A stretch of 53,104 bases of DNA from a virus, in IMG/VR virus record IMGVR_UViG_3300044991_002645, positions 1 through 53,104 of that record. One strand, 5' to 3'. This document shows positions 24,801 to 32,485 of the stretch, in pieces. The position numbers were made by a program, and so were the translations under genes. Position 1 is the first letter of the stretch. Every line of letters starts with the position of its first letter. Below the pieces are notes generated by a model that was given only the letters and a program-made list of their open reading frames with translations, was not told where the DNA came from and searched no databases.

Positions 24801-27800
24801 TTCCCGTCGCCCGTGCGCCGGACGTCCAGGCCCGCCCCCTTGAGGGACTCCACGAACTTCTCATGCACCAGCGGCACGCCCGGCAGCTGCGGGGTGCCCC
24901 CCAGCTTGAACTCGCGCCAGAAGTCGTAGTTCTGCTGGCCGCGGACGAGTTTGGCGTCCTCCAGAACCTTCCAGGCCCCGTGGGCCACGATGGCCCCCAC
25001 CTCCAGACTGTTGGCGGCCAAGGCGCCGGACACCGTGTATGAATGCGTCTCGTCGACCGTGATATTGTACACCGGCACGGTGGCCGAGGGCTTGTCCGGA
25101 ATATAAGACCGCACGTCGCGGACGCGCAGCGGGACCAGACCCAGCCTGGCGGCCTTGTCGAACGGCGACAGGGCTCTGGCTCCGATAATCTCCGAGACCA
25201 CTCTGATGAGCATGTCTTTACTTTTCGGTATGACTGACACGGGAACGTGTCGCGACACTATGGCGGCCAATTCATAGAAACCCTTTTTATTGAAGGCTAT
25301 CACATATTGTGGGACCCCTGAAAACGACTCGGCGTCCTGTTTCGCGTGAATGCTCGTCACATTGAATCTGTTCCTTAACATGTCAATCAAAAGCTCCACC
25401 TCGGGCAAGGAGTAACTATGTGTGCATAATTTACCCTCGTATTTGGGCTTACCTTTTTTCTTACACATGTTTCTGAAATATCCGTCGTCGATGATCCACA
25501 GGGCGATCCCAGCCTCCGACACAGCGTCCGCCCACTCCCGCGTGACTATCTTGCCTGCGCCCGTTGAGCGGCAGACGGCGAACACTGACCTAACCACATG
25601 CGGCATGGATATGCACACGACGCTTCTAGTGTATCTCGCTCCCGGGACGACTTGATCCGCGCAATAATACCGCATGCCCATCAAAGACCCGAACAGACTT
25701 TGCTTGAACTCCAGGTACGCCTGCTGCTTATTGGAGTGCATGAAAGACACCGTCTCGGATGTGACCGACGCGTCGCCGAGCATGGTGCCCAGCAGCGCGC
25801 CCATCTGATCGGCCGTGGGAACGGGACCCCAGGTCGCCACCTCGTCGCCCGGGCGCAACTCACCCGCCGGCTTCTTGGAGCCATCGGTCAGATAGAACGG
25901 ATGATTCTTGGTCGGATACGCGCACGATGTGTGCTTGAATTTGCTTTTGCCTCCGTAAACCGAGGGGGCCCCCGCGAATTCTACGGTAATCACATCCTCC
26001 ACAGGCACTTCGCGGGTGAACCAGTCCACGACCCTCCGGTACACCCATTCCCCTTGTTTATCCGACCACGTCAACACATAGTCTCCAGTGCGCTTCTCCA
26101 CTATGGTGCCTATCTTCCGTTCGCCGTGCGCGGTCATCACCGGCTGTTTGGATATGAAGCAGCCCAGTCTCTTTCCCCCTCCATAACCACCTTTGACCGG
26201 AGTCTCGTCCATCGAGTAGCCGCCGGTCCCCCGGGCCCCCGTCTTGCCCTCGGACATGTGCTTGGACCTGAGTATGTACTGGACCCCGGTGAATATCTCG
26301 GGTATGTTGCGGCCGGTCTCCGGATCGGTGAGGTCCTCCGTGTCGGACAACCCCGCCTTGTCCAGCTCCTCCCTGGCCATCTGGGCCATGGAGCGGTCCA
26401 TGAAGCCGGGCAGGACGTATGGCTTGCCCGTCTTGGCCGTCACCTTGCCCAGGACCGTCTCGACCATCTGGCTGGTGTTGGTCCTCGTTATCAACCCCAT
26501 CGGGTTGATGACGAGCTCGAAAGGATTCCCCTGCGCGTCATGGGGCATTTGATTGTCCGGAAGCACTTGGCTGACGACGCCTTTATTTCCGAACCTGCCC
26601 GCGATTTTGTCCCCCGACTGCACCGGGACGTTGGCCCGGACGAATACCCTGACGGTCCCATCCTTGCCCTTCACCACGTCGGACACCACCCCGGGGAACT
26701 CGTGGTCCCACACGGCGGACACGTCCTTGGTGAGCCTGCGGCCCAGCGTGCCCACCCCCGGCTCCGTCTCCTTGACGGCCAGCACCAGCGGGTCGCCGTG
26801 CGCGACGGCGGTCCCGGGCTTGACCATGCCCCTGTCGTCCATGCGGGACTTGACGAACTCTGGATCATGCGCCCCAGGGTAGAGCGACATGAACTTCAAC
26901 CTGTCCACGACCACCCCGGGCCCCGCGCCCACCGAGACGGGCATCATCTCCTCGGCCGCCATCTTCCTGGCGGCCGACTCCGACATGCAGAACGCGTCCT
27001 CGAAGGTCTTGCCCTTCCACGGCATGTATGCCACGCGCAGGTTGCGGCCCACCGCGAGCGCCCCGTCCTTGTCCGCGTAGTTGGTCGTGGCCAGCACTTG
27101 GCCGGGGGCCACGGCGTCGCCCCGCTTGACCAGCGGTATGGACCTCAGGTACCCTTTGTTGTTGAACGGGAAATTGTCGTATAGCTCCACGGTCTCCATC
27201 TTGCCGTCCTGGCCCTGCAGTTTGATCTCCCCGGACCCGACCGACATCACGGTGGAGGGGGCCGATGCCTTGCGGACCCCCATCATGCCGCCTATCTTGT
27301 CCTCGTAGGATTTGCCCGTCTCGGAGTCCAGCGTGCGCACGAAGGGGGCCTCCCGGTCCACCAGCGGCATGGATTGGCCTATGTGCTTGGATGCCATCAG
27401 AAGGCGCATGCCCTTCACGCCGGATTTGAGCGGGACCAGGTTTGACGCGAAGTTGAACATGCTGTCAGGGTCGTCGACTATGAGGTCCACGTCCTTGCGG
27501 TCCACCACCCCTACGTCCTTGCTGCGGCTCATCACCGGGATCAACTCGTCCTTGGAGTTCCACATGTCGGCCGTGGTGACCTTGGCCAGGCTGGCCTTCT
27601 TGGAGTCCACCCACACGACCTGCCCGGTCCTGGCGTCCCTGAACCTCGAATGCAGCAGGTTGTCGGAGCCCTTGCGCGTGCGGTCGGCCAGGTAGACGTC
27701 CAACCCTATGGTGGACTTCTCGGGGGACCTCACGGGGTCTATGAAGTTGTGGAAGGAGTTCTGCACGGAGCGCATGGTCGAGTTCTCGGGGGCCGCGCGC

Positions 27801-29059
27801 TCGTCGGAGACACCGCCCTCGCCCAGCCGCGTGATCTTGGACGACTGGTCCAGGGCCTCCAGGGGGTTCGCGCCGTCCAGGTAGGTCATCACCCCGGTGT
27901 CGGTGAAAACGCCGTCCACTGCCTTCTGCAAGGCCCCTGAGGGCAATGTGCTAAGGTCGCCCTTGAACGTGTGCTTCCAAAGCATCTTGTTGATGTGGCC
28001 GCCTCCGTCGCGCCTGAGCCGCTCGCCGAAGAAGTCGTCGAGTCCGTGGACCTTTTGGAACTCCATGCTGTCGCGGGGGTCCTCGTCGACCTCGCCCCTG
28101 TTGAGCTTGATGAGTTTGGCCGCGGTCGCCGTGAGGAGCTCCGGCGAGACCTTGTCGTGGCGGAACCCCAGATTCAACTCGGTGGCGTCGGGGTCCAGCC
28201 TCATCTTGGCGAAGGCCTCGCGCAGCCTGTCGCCGGATCCGTCGCCCCTGATGGAAACGACAGTTGGCCCACTCTTAATCTGAGTCAGGCTGGTGGGCGC
28301 GGGAGTCTCCTCGGGTAGGTGCAGCCGCGGCAGCTCGGCGGCCTCCTTCTCCACGGTTTCAGGCGGAGGCGTGGTTCGGAACGCCTTCTCCAGGGAATCC
28401 GTGGTTGCTCGAGCGGAGGCCTCGGAGTTGGCCTTCAATATCTCGGGGCCCCACGCGGCGGCGAGCTGCCCGTCGGTGACGCCCATGGCCTTGAGCGCGG
28501 GGTACAGTTTGTGGGATCCGCCCTTGTCCACGGAGAACACCCCGGTGGCCGGGTCCATCTCGACGCGGAAGGGGTAGCCCGTGCCCTGCTCCACGTTGAC
28601 GTGGGACTCCAGCCCCCCGTCCAGGCGGCGGCGGGCGAACACGCCCGAGGCCAGACGCATCATGTAGCCGCCGGCGTACTCGGCGCCGTTCTTGATGAAG
28701 GTGCCCCGCTCGGTGAGCCAGGGGACGCGGGCCAGGACCTTGCGGCCGGTTTCGTCCAGGACGTTCCCGGTGGCCTTGTCGACCAGCCTCCATTTGCCCG
28801 ACACGGGCACGGAGATGTCGCCGCCGTCCATGATGGCCTGCTTCTGCTCCTTGAGCGAGAACCCCTTCTTGGCGTCGGTCCTCACGTCAGACAGCTCCAG
28901 CCGGACGCGGCCGTTGTCCACGGGGAACCTCTCGGCCAGGGACTTGACCACGTTGGCCAACAACTTGTCCCGCTTGCGCACGAAATCGAAAAGGCCTATG
29001 GGCTCGTCAACAGGATCCCCGGGCTTGACCCCGGCGACGTCGTCCAATAAATACTCCAT
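21896..29059 (-). CDS. RNA polymerase beta subunit fused to beta-prime N-terminal half, with two inteins
   Basis: 2387 aa before splicing, about 1502 aa after. Beta hallmarks are PWLTERGTFIKNGAEY (114-129), GDKIAGRFGNKGVVS (816-830), FELVINPMGLITRTNTSQMV (847-866) and YGGGKRLG joined to SLEVGAIVAHGAWKVLEDAK. Beta-prime begins near residue 1425 and has FTPMRGGLFDDATFG, PPAFRGIATASDFSIVSDAN, VLLNRAPTLHKFGIMAHEPV and catalytic NLDFDGD (1789-1795) joined to TMSFHVPVTDAA. The N-terminal zinc finger of beta-prime is missing, and the protein stops about 90 residues after the Mg loop; the rest is at 18192-20078. AAGGAT precedes the ATG. Location among head genes suggests a virion polymerase, but this is not proven. 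Confidence 0.9.
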   Translation of the reverse strand: MEYLLDDVAGVKPGDPVDEPIGLFDFVRKRDKLLANVVKSLAERFPVDNGRVRLELSDVRTDAKKGFSLKEQKQAIMDGGDISVPVSGKWRLVDKATGNVLDETGRKVLARVPWLTERGTFIKNGAEYAGGYMMRLASGVFARRRLDGGLESHVNVEQGTGYPFRVEMDPATGVFSVDKGGSHKLYPALKAMGVTDGQLAAAWGPEILKANSEASARATTDSLEKAFRTTPPPETVEKEAAELPRLHLPEETPAPTSLTQIKSGPTVVSIRGDGSGDRLREAFAKMRLDPDATELNLGFRHDKVSPELLTATAAKLIKLNRGEVDEDPRDSMEFQKVHGLDDFFGERLRRDGGGHINKMLWKHTFKGDLSTLPSGALQKAVDGVFTDTGVMTYLDGANPLEALDQSSKITRLGEGGVSDERAAPENSTMRSVQNSFHNFIDPVRSPEKSTIGLDVYLADRTRKGSDNLLHSRFRDARTGQVVWVDSKKASLAKVTTADMWNSKDELIPVMSRSKDVGVVDRKDVDLIVDDPDSMFNFASNLVPLKSGVKGMRLLMASKHIGQSMPLVDREAPFVRTLDSETGKSYEDKIGGMMGVRKASAPSTVMSVGSGEIKLQGQDGKMETVELYDNFPFNNKGYLRSIPLVKRGDAVAPGQVLATTNYADKDGALAVGRNLRVAYMPWKGKTFEDAFCMSESAARKMAAEEMMPVSVGAGPGVVVDRLKFMSLYPGAHDPEFVKSRMDDRGMVKPGTAVAHGDPLVLAVKETEPGVGTLGRRLTKDVSAVWDHEFPGVVSDVVKGKDGTVRVFVRANVPVQSGDKIAGRFGNKGVVSQVLPDNQMPHDAQGNPFELVINPMGLITRTNTSQMVETVLGKVTAKTGKPYVLPGFMDRSMAQMAREELDKAGLSDTEDLTDPETGRNIPEIFTGVQYILRSKHMSEGKTGARGTGGYSMDETPVKGGYGGGKRLGCFISKQPVMTAHGERKIGTIVEKRTGDYVLTWSDKQGEWVYRRVVDWFTREVPVEDVITVEFAGAPSVYGGKSKFKHTSCAYPTKNHPFYLTDGSKKPAGELRPGDEVATWGPVPTADQMGALLGTMLGDASVTSETVSFMHSNKQQAYLEFKQSLFGSLMGMRYYCADQVVPGARYTRSVVCISMPHVVRSVFAVCRSTGAGKIVTREWADAVSEAGIALWIIDDGYFRNMCKKKGKPKYEGKLCTHSYSLPEVELLIDMLRNRFNVTSIHAKQDAESFSGVPQYVIAFNKKGFYELAAIVSRHVPVSVIPKSKDMLIRVVSEIIGARALSPFDKAARLGLVPLRVRDVRSYIPDKPSATVPVYNITVDETHSYTVSGALAANSLEVGAIVAHGAWKVLEDAKLVRGQQNYDFWREFKLGGTPQLPGVPLVHEKFVESLKGAGLDVRRTGDGKVSLTPMTAASVADLAGPREVVNADTYDSKNFTPMRGGLFDDATFGKDGRGWAAIPLDEPLPNPAMTDSLRRILNLTLKDYDAVVEGNKELAGATGGAAIKKALAAVDVKAEMAASLNDFKRGKGQSRDAALKRYRALASMESRGEKPSDYVFDKVPVLPPAFRGIATASDFSIVSDANYMYKDLLAARDDLREAKSVMGGSQLADARASVWRAFKAAGGYGDPEDKEAQAKGVGGLLSWVFGKASPKEGAFQRRVAGATTEMVGRAAVVPDSSIGMDQVGLPETLAWDSFEPFVVRKMIQAGFPATDAVRLVADRAKAARPFLVQAVAERPVLLNRAPTLHKFGIMAHEPVLVPGDVLRVNPSIVKPYNLDFDGDQENSLIKMFMKTPCKDCSKGLHLSVAGVSVTYEEAYKMFVKNGAVVGQGGCWAVVDLADVPHHEDHVDQGNIKYHVMPEGISVYAYDEATKMVKAAPVAGWSEHTGCEVEIVNLLSGRQILTDDDERAVYGLLPGTYELVRRRPSESIGMLVPRADRVDPPRELRKVDGFELIPELGYVVGAMAGDGWVTEGRTGGMQVFLAGDDESVFARFSSSVRMVWGSEQHIGRSFFDKANPVYADRHADCSRLCISNKAMAIQIKEWISSGADNKHLPRWFASAPEATRKALLEGLLDTDGSVAVNKARKIPQLHVSLQSNSLRLVRETQHLCRTLGVYSRISSSKTPAGRQCWVLAMCASDVLKLDLHLAKDNKAAALRDAPLQKEASASANRNDQIPITSDLVKTISAAEYSAHKAGSGYVILRKALVTGCISRSFARRFLSEHVAAIRTHKDYEAFVQFVTNESVVWDRVESYERTGKVETGYDLTVPGYETFMSVDGVILSNTMSFHVPVTDAAVKEARDRMLPSRALLGASTFQANYTPSAEFAQGVALATRARQDQATKVFASLEEARAAWRKGLLDVDDPIEITARALPV
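22172..23674 (-). mobile_element. Intein 2 in the beta-prime catalytic loop (LAGLIDADG type)
   Basis: Residues about 1796-2296 (501 aa) interrupt the Mg-binding loop exactly after DFDGD. Removing them joins DFDGD to TMSFHVP with the spacing of the cellular DFDGDQMAVHVP. Endonuclease motifs are LGYVVGAMAGDGWV (1971-1984) and LLEGLLDTDGSV (2082-2093). The C-terminus GYDLTVPGYETFMSVDGVILSN then T fits intein blocks F and G. Oddities: the first residue appears to be Gln, the block B TxxH is TDDD (1917-1920), and the penultimate residue is Ser not His. Ser1799 is an alternative first residue but would leave three extra residues in the active site. Confidence 0.8.
25010..26161 (-). mobile_element. 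Intein 1 in the beta subunit (LAGLIDADG type)
   Basis: Residues 967-1350 (384 aa). The intein starts with Cys967 (CFISKQPVMTAHGERKIG), has block B with TKNH (1050-1053), two LAGLIDADG helices (LLGTMLGDASV near 1089; GIALWIIDDGYF near 1184), and ends VYNITVDETHSYTVSGALAA then Asn1350, with Ser as first extein residue. Splicing would join GGGKRLG to SLEVGAIVAHGA, matching the cellular beta motif GGQRFGEMEVWALEAYGA. The penultimate residue is Ala not His, a known tolerated variation. Confidence 0.9.
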
Positions 29060-29062
29060 GGG

Positions 29063-30115
29063 TCATCCTTGAAGTTTGGACATTAAAAAATCAGTAGGGT
29101 CTTTCGGAGGTGGTGGCAGGTGCCCCGTGGACGACGGAACGGGCGGGGCGGGGGCGGCAGCTTCGATCTGCCCGGTATTCGAGGGTTTGCTCAACTTCTT
29201 GATCAAACCCTTCATGTACGGGTCGGCCACCAACATCTGCACGGGCTCCGACATGACGCGCTGCCTCACGAAATCAGTCTGGGCGGAATCCATCTGATCA
29301 GCCTCCCGCTCCGCGGGGTCAACCGATCTCGTGTACTTGAATGCGGCGTAGCCCGACGTCAAAGCGGCCGTGGCCAGAAGCAAAGCCTCAAACGCGGTCA
29401 TGCCGTTCCACAATCCCTTGACGCTATCAGTGAAGACGCGGAGGCCGCTTTCAGCAGGGGGAGCAGAGGCCGCCTGCTGGGCTGTTTTACCCAGGACGGC
29501 TGGATCGACCCCGCCAAGCAGGCCAGCCATCTCCTGGGGGCTCATACCCCTGCGTTTGGCCAGATACTTCAGATCCAGCGCGTTCAACTCGTTCATGGAT
29601 TTGGACAGGGCCTTGTCCAATTGAGCGTTGTCCATAGCCTTGGTGTCCGCGTTGGCCAGTCGGGAGCCCAGCATGAAGGAGACCAGCGCGGCTCCCGCGG
29701 GCAGCGTCAACAGCAGGGCGGCCTCCCCCATGGCCGAGGCCTGTTTCTCCTGCGGCTCCAGCGAGCTCAACGTGGCCAGGGTGTCCGTGGCCGCCGTGTC
29801 CTTGTCCTTGAGGTTCATGTTGAGCGACGTTATGGGTGTCGTGGCCCCCAGACGGGCCCGCGTGGCCAGCTTGGCCCTGCCCTCCTGCTTCCCCGTCGCG
29901 CGGGCTCTGCCTATCATGCCACCGGCATATCCCAGAGTCAGATAAGTCAGGCTGAGCAGCGCGGTGTGGAACAATATGGAGGCCGCGCCCACCTTGCCCC
30001 CGGATCCGGGGGCGTAGTAGTCGATGGGCGTTATGGGGGCGAATGGATTAAGCATGGAGCTGGCCACCGACGCCAGGCTGGCGGTCTCCGTCGGATCGGA
30101 CGCGGACTTGTTCAT
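29063..30115 (-). CDS. Membrane protein with KSA leader
   Basis: 350 aa from ATG 30115, chosen because it overlaps the previous stop as ATGA and begins MNKSASDPTE; longer in-frame starts (30151, 30139) lack a well-spaced site. Three hydrophobic segments are visible (SILFHTALLSLTYLTLGYAG near 45; EAALLLTLPAGAALVSFMLG near 130; AFEALLLATAALTSGYAAF near 240). Between them is a helical region, and the C-terminus is a proline-rich tail (PPPPKDPTDFLMSKLQG). It directly precedes the polymerase gene. No family recognised. Confidence 0.6.
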   Translation of the reverse strand: MNKSASDPTETASLASVASSMLNPFAPITPIDYYAPGSGGKVGAASILFHTALLSLTYLTLGYAGGMIGRARATGKQEGRAKLATRARLGATTPITSLNMNLKDKDTAATDTLATLSSLEPQEKQASAMGEAALLLTLPAGAALVSFMLGSRLANADTKAMDNAQLDKALSKSMNELNALDLKYLAKRRGMSPQEMAGLLGGVDPAVLGKTAQQAASAPPAESGLRVFTDSVKGLWNGMTAFEALLLATAALTSGYAAFKYTRSVDPAEREADQMDSAQTDFVRQRVMSEPVQMLVADPYMKGLIKKLSKPSNTGQIEAAAPAPPVPSSTGHLPPPPKDPTDFLMSKLQG

Positions 30116-30480
30116 ATTTTCTGAGGGGCCTCGTAGCATCTCTCCACCCATCGTAAAAAGGCTATGTATTTACCCTCCTTGGAGAATTTGATCTTCTCCT
30201 TGGACAACTCGAAAGCGTTGTTTCCCGCGGCTAGGGCGTCGGCGATCTTCTGTATGACTACGTTATACGCAGCCAGTTCAGCCTCATCGGAGAGGTTGTA
30301 CACTCCAGCCCTCGCCGTGATGCGCAGGGTCGGCATTTTGCACGCGGGATCGCCCTCCTTGACCATAAGGGCGGGCCCCCTGTAAGGCAGATTGTTCCAG
30401 CTGCCCTCCACCGTGGACTCCTCCGGAGACGTCCTGCGCAGGACCATGGAGTCCAACGCCGATTGCAGATCGACCGTCAT
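30112..30480 (-). CDS. Small soluble protein of unknown function
   Basis: 122 aa, mixed alpha/beta (MPTLRITARAGVYNLSDEAE, KEKIKFSKEGKYIAFLRWVE). It has no K-x-A leader or membrane segment. Both ends overlap neighbouring genes by four bases (ATGA), so it is translated as part of a chain. No family recognised. Confidence 0.6.
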   Translation of the reverse strand: MTVDLQSALDSMVLRRTSPEESTVEGSWNNLPYRGPALMVKEGDPACKMPTLRITARAGVYNLSDEAELAAYNVVIQKIADALAAGNNAFELSKEKIKFSKEGKYIAFLRWVERCYEAPQKI

Positions 30481-30749
30481 AGCCGGATCGACCTTCCCGG
30501 CTTGACGCTCTGAGACCGGTCGAACACGTCCTGGGAGCTCATCATCCGAGTTAATTTGGCCTTGTCGGCGTCGACCTCGCCCAACAGAAGTCGCTTGCGC
30601 TCAGCCTCTGGGTCGATCCTGGGGAGGCTGGTGGCCTTCGCTATGGCCACTCCGCCCACCATGCCGACCGCGGAGGCCAGAGCCCCTACGGCCAATAATA
30701 TACCGGAGACGAAATCCCCGGATCCGCTTTTCTTCTCCCCATCGGCCAT
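30477..30749 (-). CDS. Single-span membrane protein
   Basis: 90 aa with one hydrophobic segment at residues 15-37 (SGILLAVGALASAVGMVGGV), followed by a basic helix (RIDPEAERKRLLLGEVDADK) and basic tail. It could be an inner-membrane anchor or a small injected protein. No family recognised. Confidence 0.55.
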   Translation of the reverse strand: MADGEKKSGSGDFVSGILLAVGALASAVGMVGGVAIAKATSLPRIDPEAERKRLLLGEVDADKAKLTRMMSSQDVFDRSQSVKPGRSIRL

Positions 30750-30758
30750 GACACACCC

Positions 30759-31109
30759 CTATCTTGAAAAAAAGTTGGGAAACGAATTGACGATGGCGCC
30801 AGTGGCCGCCCCCGCCATTCCTAATTTGAAGGGCGACGCACCCATGGCGAAACCGGCCGCCGCCCCGAACAAACCGCCTATGCCGCCGCCCACCGCCGCC
30901 CGACCCGCGAAACCCAGGACGTCGGAGAGTCCGAAACCCCCTGACGCGTCCGCCCGCTGCTCGAACGTGGGCCGGCCTGAGAACCCCCCGATGGGTATGG
31001 TCTTCATGCCGAGCACCGAGGAGTTCTCGTCCTCCAGCAGGCCGAAACCCGCCTCTTTGGCCATGTAGCCCGCGTTGAATCCGGCGGACCTCAGGGACTC
31101 AATCGTCAT
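30759..31109 (-). CDS. Glycine-zipper virion protein with full leader
   Basis: 116 aa from ATG 31109, which has GGAGG and overlaps the previous TGA. The leader is complete (SLRSAGFNAGYMAKEAGFG), one of the best matches to the shared motif. The C-terminal half is Gly/Ala zipper sequence (GGGIGGLFGAAAGFAMGASP) able to pack in membrane. Probably an internal virion protein that enters the host envelope; this is inferred from the motif. Confidence 0.6.
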   Translation of the reverse strand: MTIESLRSAGFNAGYMAKEAGFGLLEDENSSVLGMKTIPIGGFSGRPTFEQRADASGGFGLSDVLGFAGRAAVGGGIGGLFGAAAGFAMGASPFKLGMAGAATGAIVNSFPNFFSR

Positions 31110-31579
31110 TTGGAGCCTCCGTTTGTTGGTTTGGACCATTCCGGATAAGGCTCGGTGACTCCGTAATAGGGTTTGCTCCAGTCATGGTTGAGGGCCAGGG
31201 GCGCTATCAGCCCCAGAATGCCCGCGGCCACGGCCATTCGTCTGCGGGCGTCGGCCGGATCCATCTCCAATTTGGCGTTTATGTTGGCCTCCATCTCCGC
31301 GGAGTCGATCCCGGACACTGCGCCTAGGCCGCCGGCCAGCGTGCGCATGACGGGCTTATATCCGAAGTATCCGGCCGCCGCGGCGGCGGCCCCGAGAGCT
31401 AGCGACGCCCCCAATGGATTGTACGTCAGGGATCTGCCCGCCCTCAACGGGGCCGTGAGGTCCGCCTTGGCCAGCGAGTCGCCCCAGGCCATCGGGCCGT
31501 ACACATCGTTGGCCTCCATGCCCACGAGAGGGGGCAGGGCGTTGCCTTCCTTCAATGGATTATCCGTCGTGTAGCTCAA
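31106..31579 (-). CDS. Membrane-associated virion-cluster protein
   Basis: 157 aa if it starts at TTG 31579 (TTGA overlap with the previous stop, as at 16087), or four residues longer from ATG 31591. Two hydrophobic segments occur (GASLALGAAAAAAGYFGYKP and MAVAAGILGLIAPLALNH). The C-terminus is proline- and tryptophan-containing (YGVTEPYPEWSKPTNGGSK). Function unknown. Confidence 0.5.
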   Translation of the reverse strand: MSYTTDNPLKEGNALPPLVGMEANDVYGPMAWGDSLAKADLTAPLRAGRSLTYNPLGASLALGAAAAAAGYFGYKPVMRTLAGGLGAVSGIDSAEMEANINAKLEMDPADARRRMAVAAGILGLIAPLALNHDWSKPYYGVTEPYPEWSKPTNGGSK

Positions 31580-32436
31580 ACAGCCCCCCATTCCCTGCCG
31601 GACAGGTTGTACCCTCTTTTATTGTCGGCCAAAGCCGGGGCGGCCGTCTGCTGGCCATTGCCGCCCCGGCCGCCGAACATCGACTTGAACAGCGCCAGCG
31701 AGGCTATGCCCCCGCCGGCCAGCAACAAGCCCCCCAGCCCGTAGACCCAGGGCTTGTATTCGTCCCATTTATTGTTCGCGAACGTCTTGAATTGGGCCTC
31801 GACCTTGCCGTCGCCCGCCAACGATGGCAGCGCCCAGGCCGCCGCGGTCCTTTTTATCGGATCCTTGATGGCGTAGTTGAGCAGTCGCGGGTTCTTGGTT
31901 ATGTGATCGGTAAGGGCCTGTAGATCTTTGGCATTGTCATTTATGTTATAAGGGTTTAGCAATCCTGAGTTGGCCGCTGTCCACCAGGCGGAGGGATCGG
32001 TCAATCTATTCGACAACGTTGTTTTTAGTTTAGAGGCGGCGGTGGTCCGCAACTCCCTCATTTTATCCTGGTCCAAGTGGTCTCCAGTCAGCACGGAGCG
32101 TAAGGAGGCCCCGGGTTTGACCAAAGTTTTCAAACTGGAAGCCGACAGCCCCAGGTCCGTGTCGTTCACATCCTGCAGGACGGTGTATGCGGATGGTCCA
32201 AGGCGCCGGAGGTTCTCCGGCAAGGCCGCGGTGAATCCCTTCTCCCCCTCCATGTAGGTCTTGTCGTCGCTGGGCTGAATACTCCCATCCACCAGGAGAT
32301 CGGCCACTGGTTTGACCAGGCCCTTCGCGTCCAGCGCGGCGTTCGCTCCGTGTTTGGCGGCCTGGGCCACGATACCAACCTTCGGACTGGCCACGGCGAG
32401 TCCCTGCTCCAATATATCCTGCAACGACCAGGCCAT
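31576..32436 (-). CDS. Virion-cluster protein with C-terminal membrane segment
   Basis: 286 aa. The first 220 residues are helical and soluble (SAYTVLQDVNDTDLGLSASS, HITKNPRLLNYAIKDPIKRT). One membrane span follows (WVYGLGGLLLAGGGIASLAL) with a Gly/Asn/Gln-rich tail. AAAGGTG precedes the ATG, and a TATATTTA box lies 34 bases upstream. It is the first gene after the portal. No family recognised. Confidence 0.55.
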   Translation of the reverse strand: MAWSLQDILEQGLAVASPKVGIVAQAAKHGANAALDAKGLVKPVADLLVDGSIQPSDDKTYMEGEKGFTAALPENLRRLGPSAYTVLQDVNDTDLGLSASSLKTLVKPGASLRSVLTGDHLDQDKMRELRTTAASKLKTTLSNRLTDPSAWWTAANSGLLNPYNINDNAKDLQALTDHITKNPRLLNYAIKDPIKRTAAAWALPSLAGDGKVEAQFKTFANNKWDEYKPWVYGLGGLLLAGGGIASLALFKSMFGGRGGNGQQTAAPALADNKRGYNLSGREWGAV

Positions 32437-32469
32437 AATACACCTTTGACTGGGGTTCCACGCTTCTAG

Positions 32470-32479
32470 TAAATATAAC
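32470..32479 (-). promoter_or_regulatory. TATATTTA promoter-like box after the portal gene
   Basis: The minus strand reads GGGGTTATATTTACTAG between the portal stop and the next ATG at 32436 (34 bases). It shares the block GGGTTATATTTA with the box at 18181-18190. Confidence 0.6.
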
Positions 32480-32485
32480 CCCGAC

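Noticed and set aside
18192-29059. Cellular rpoBC acquired from a bacterium with fused subunits
   Set aside because: Beta-prime is split after the Mg loop, its zinc sites are gone, and the genes are embedded in a phage head cluster. A phage-type enzyme fits better.
31576-32436. Assigning K-x-A leaders to every protein in the cluster
   Set aside because: This protein, the 122-aa protein at 30112-30480, the 257-aa protein at 15314-16087 and the capsid and cement proteins have no convincing leader. Isolated K-x-A triplets in alanine-rich proteins can occur by chance.
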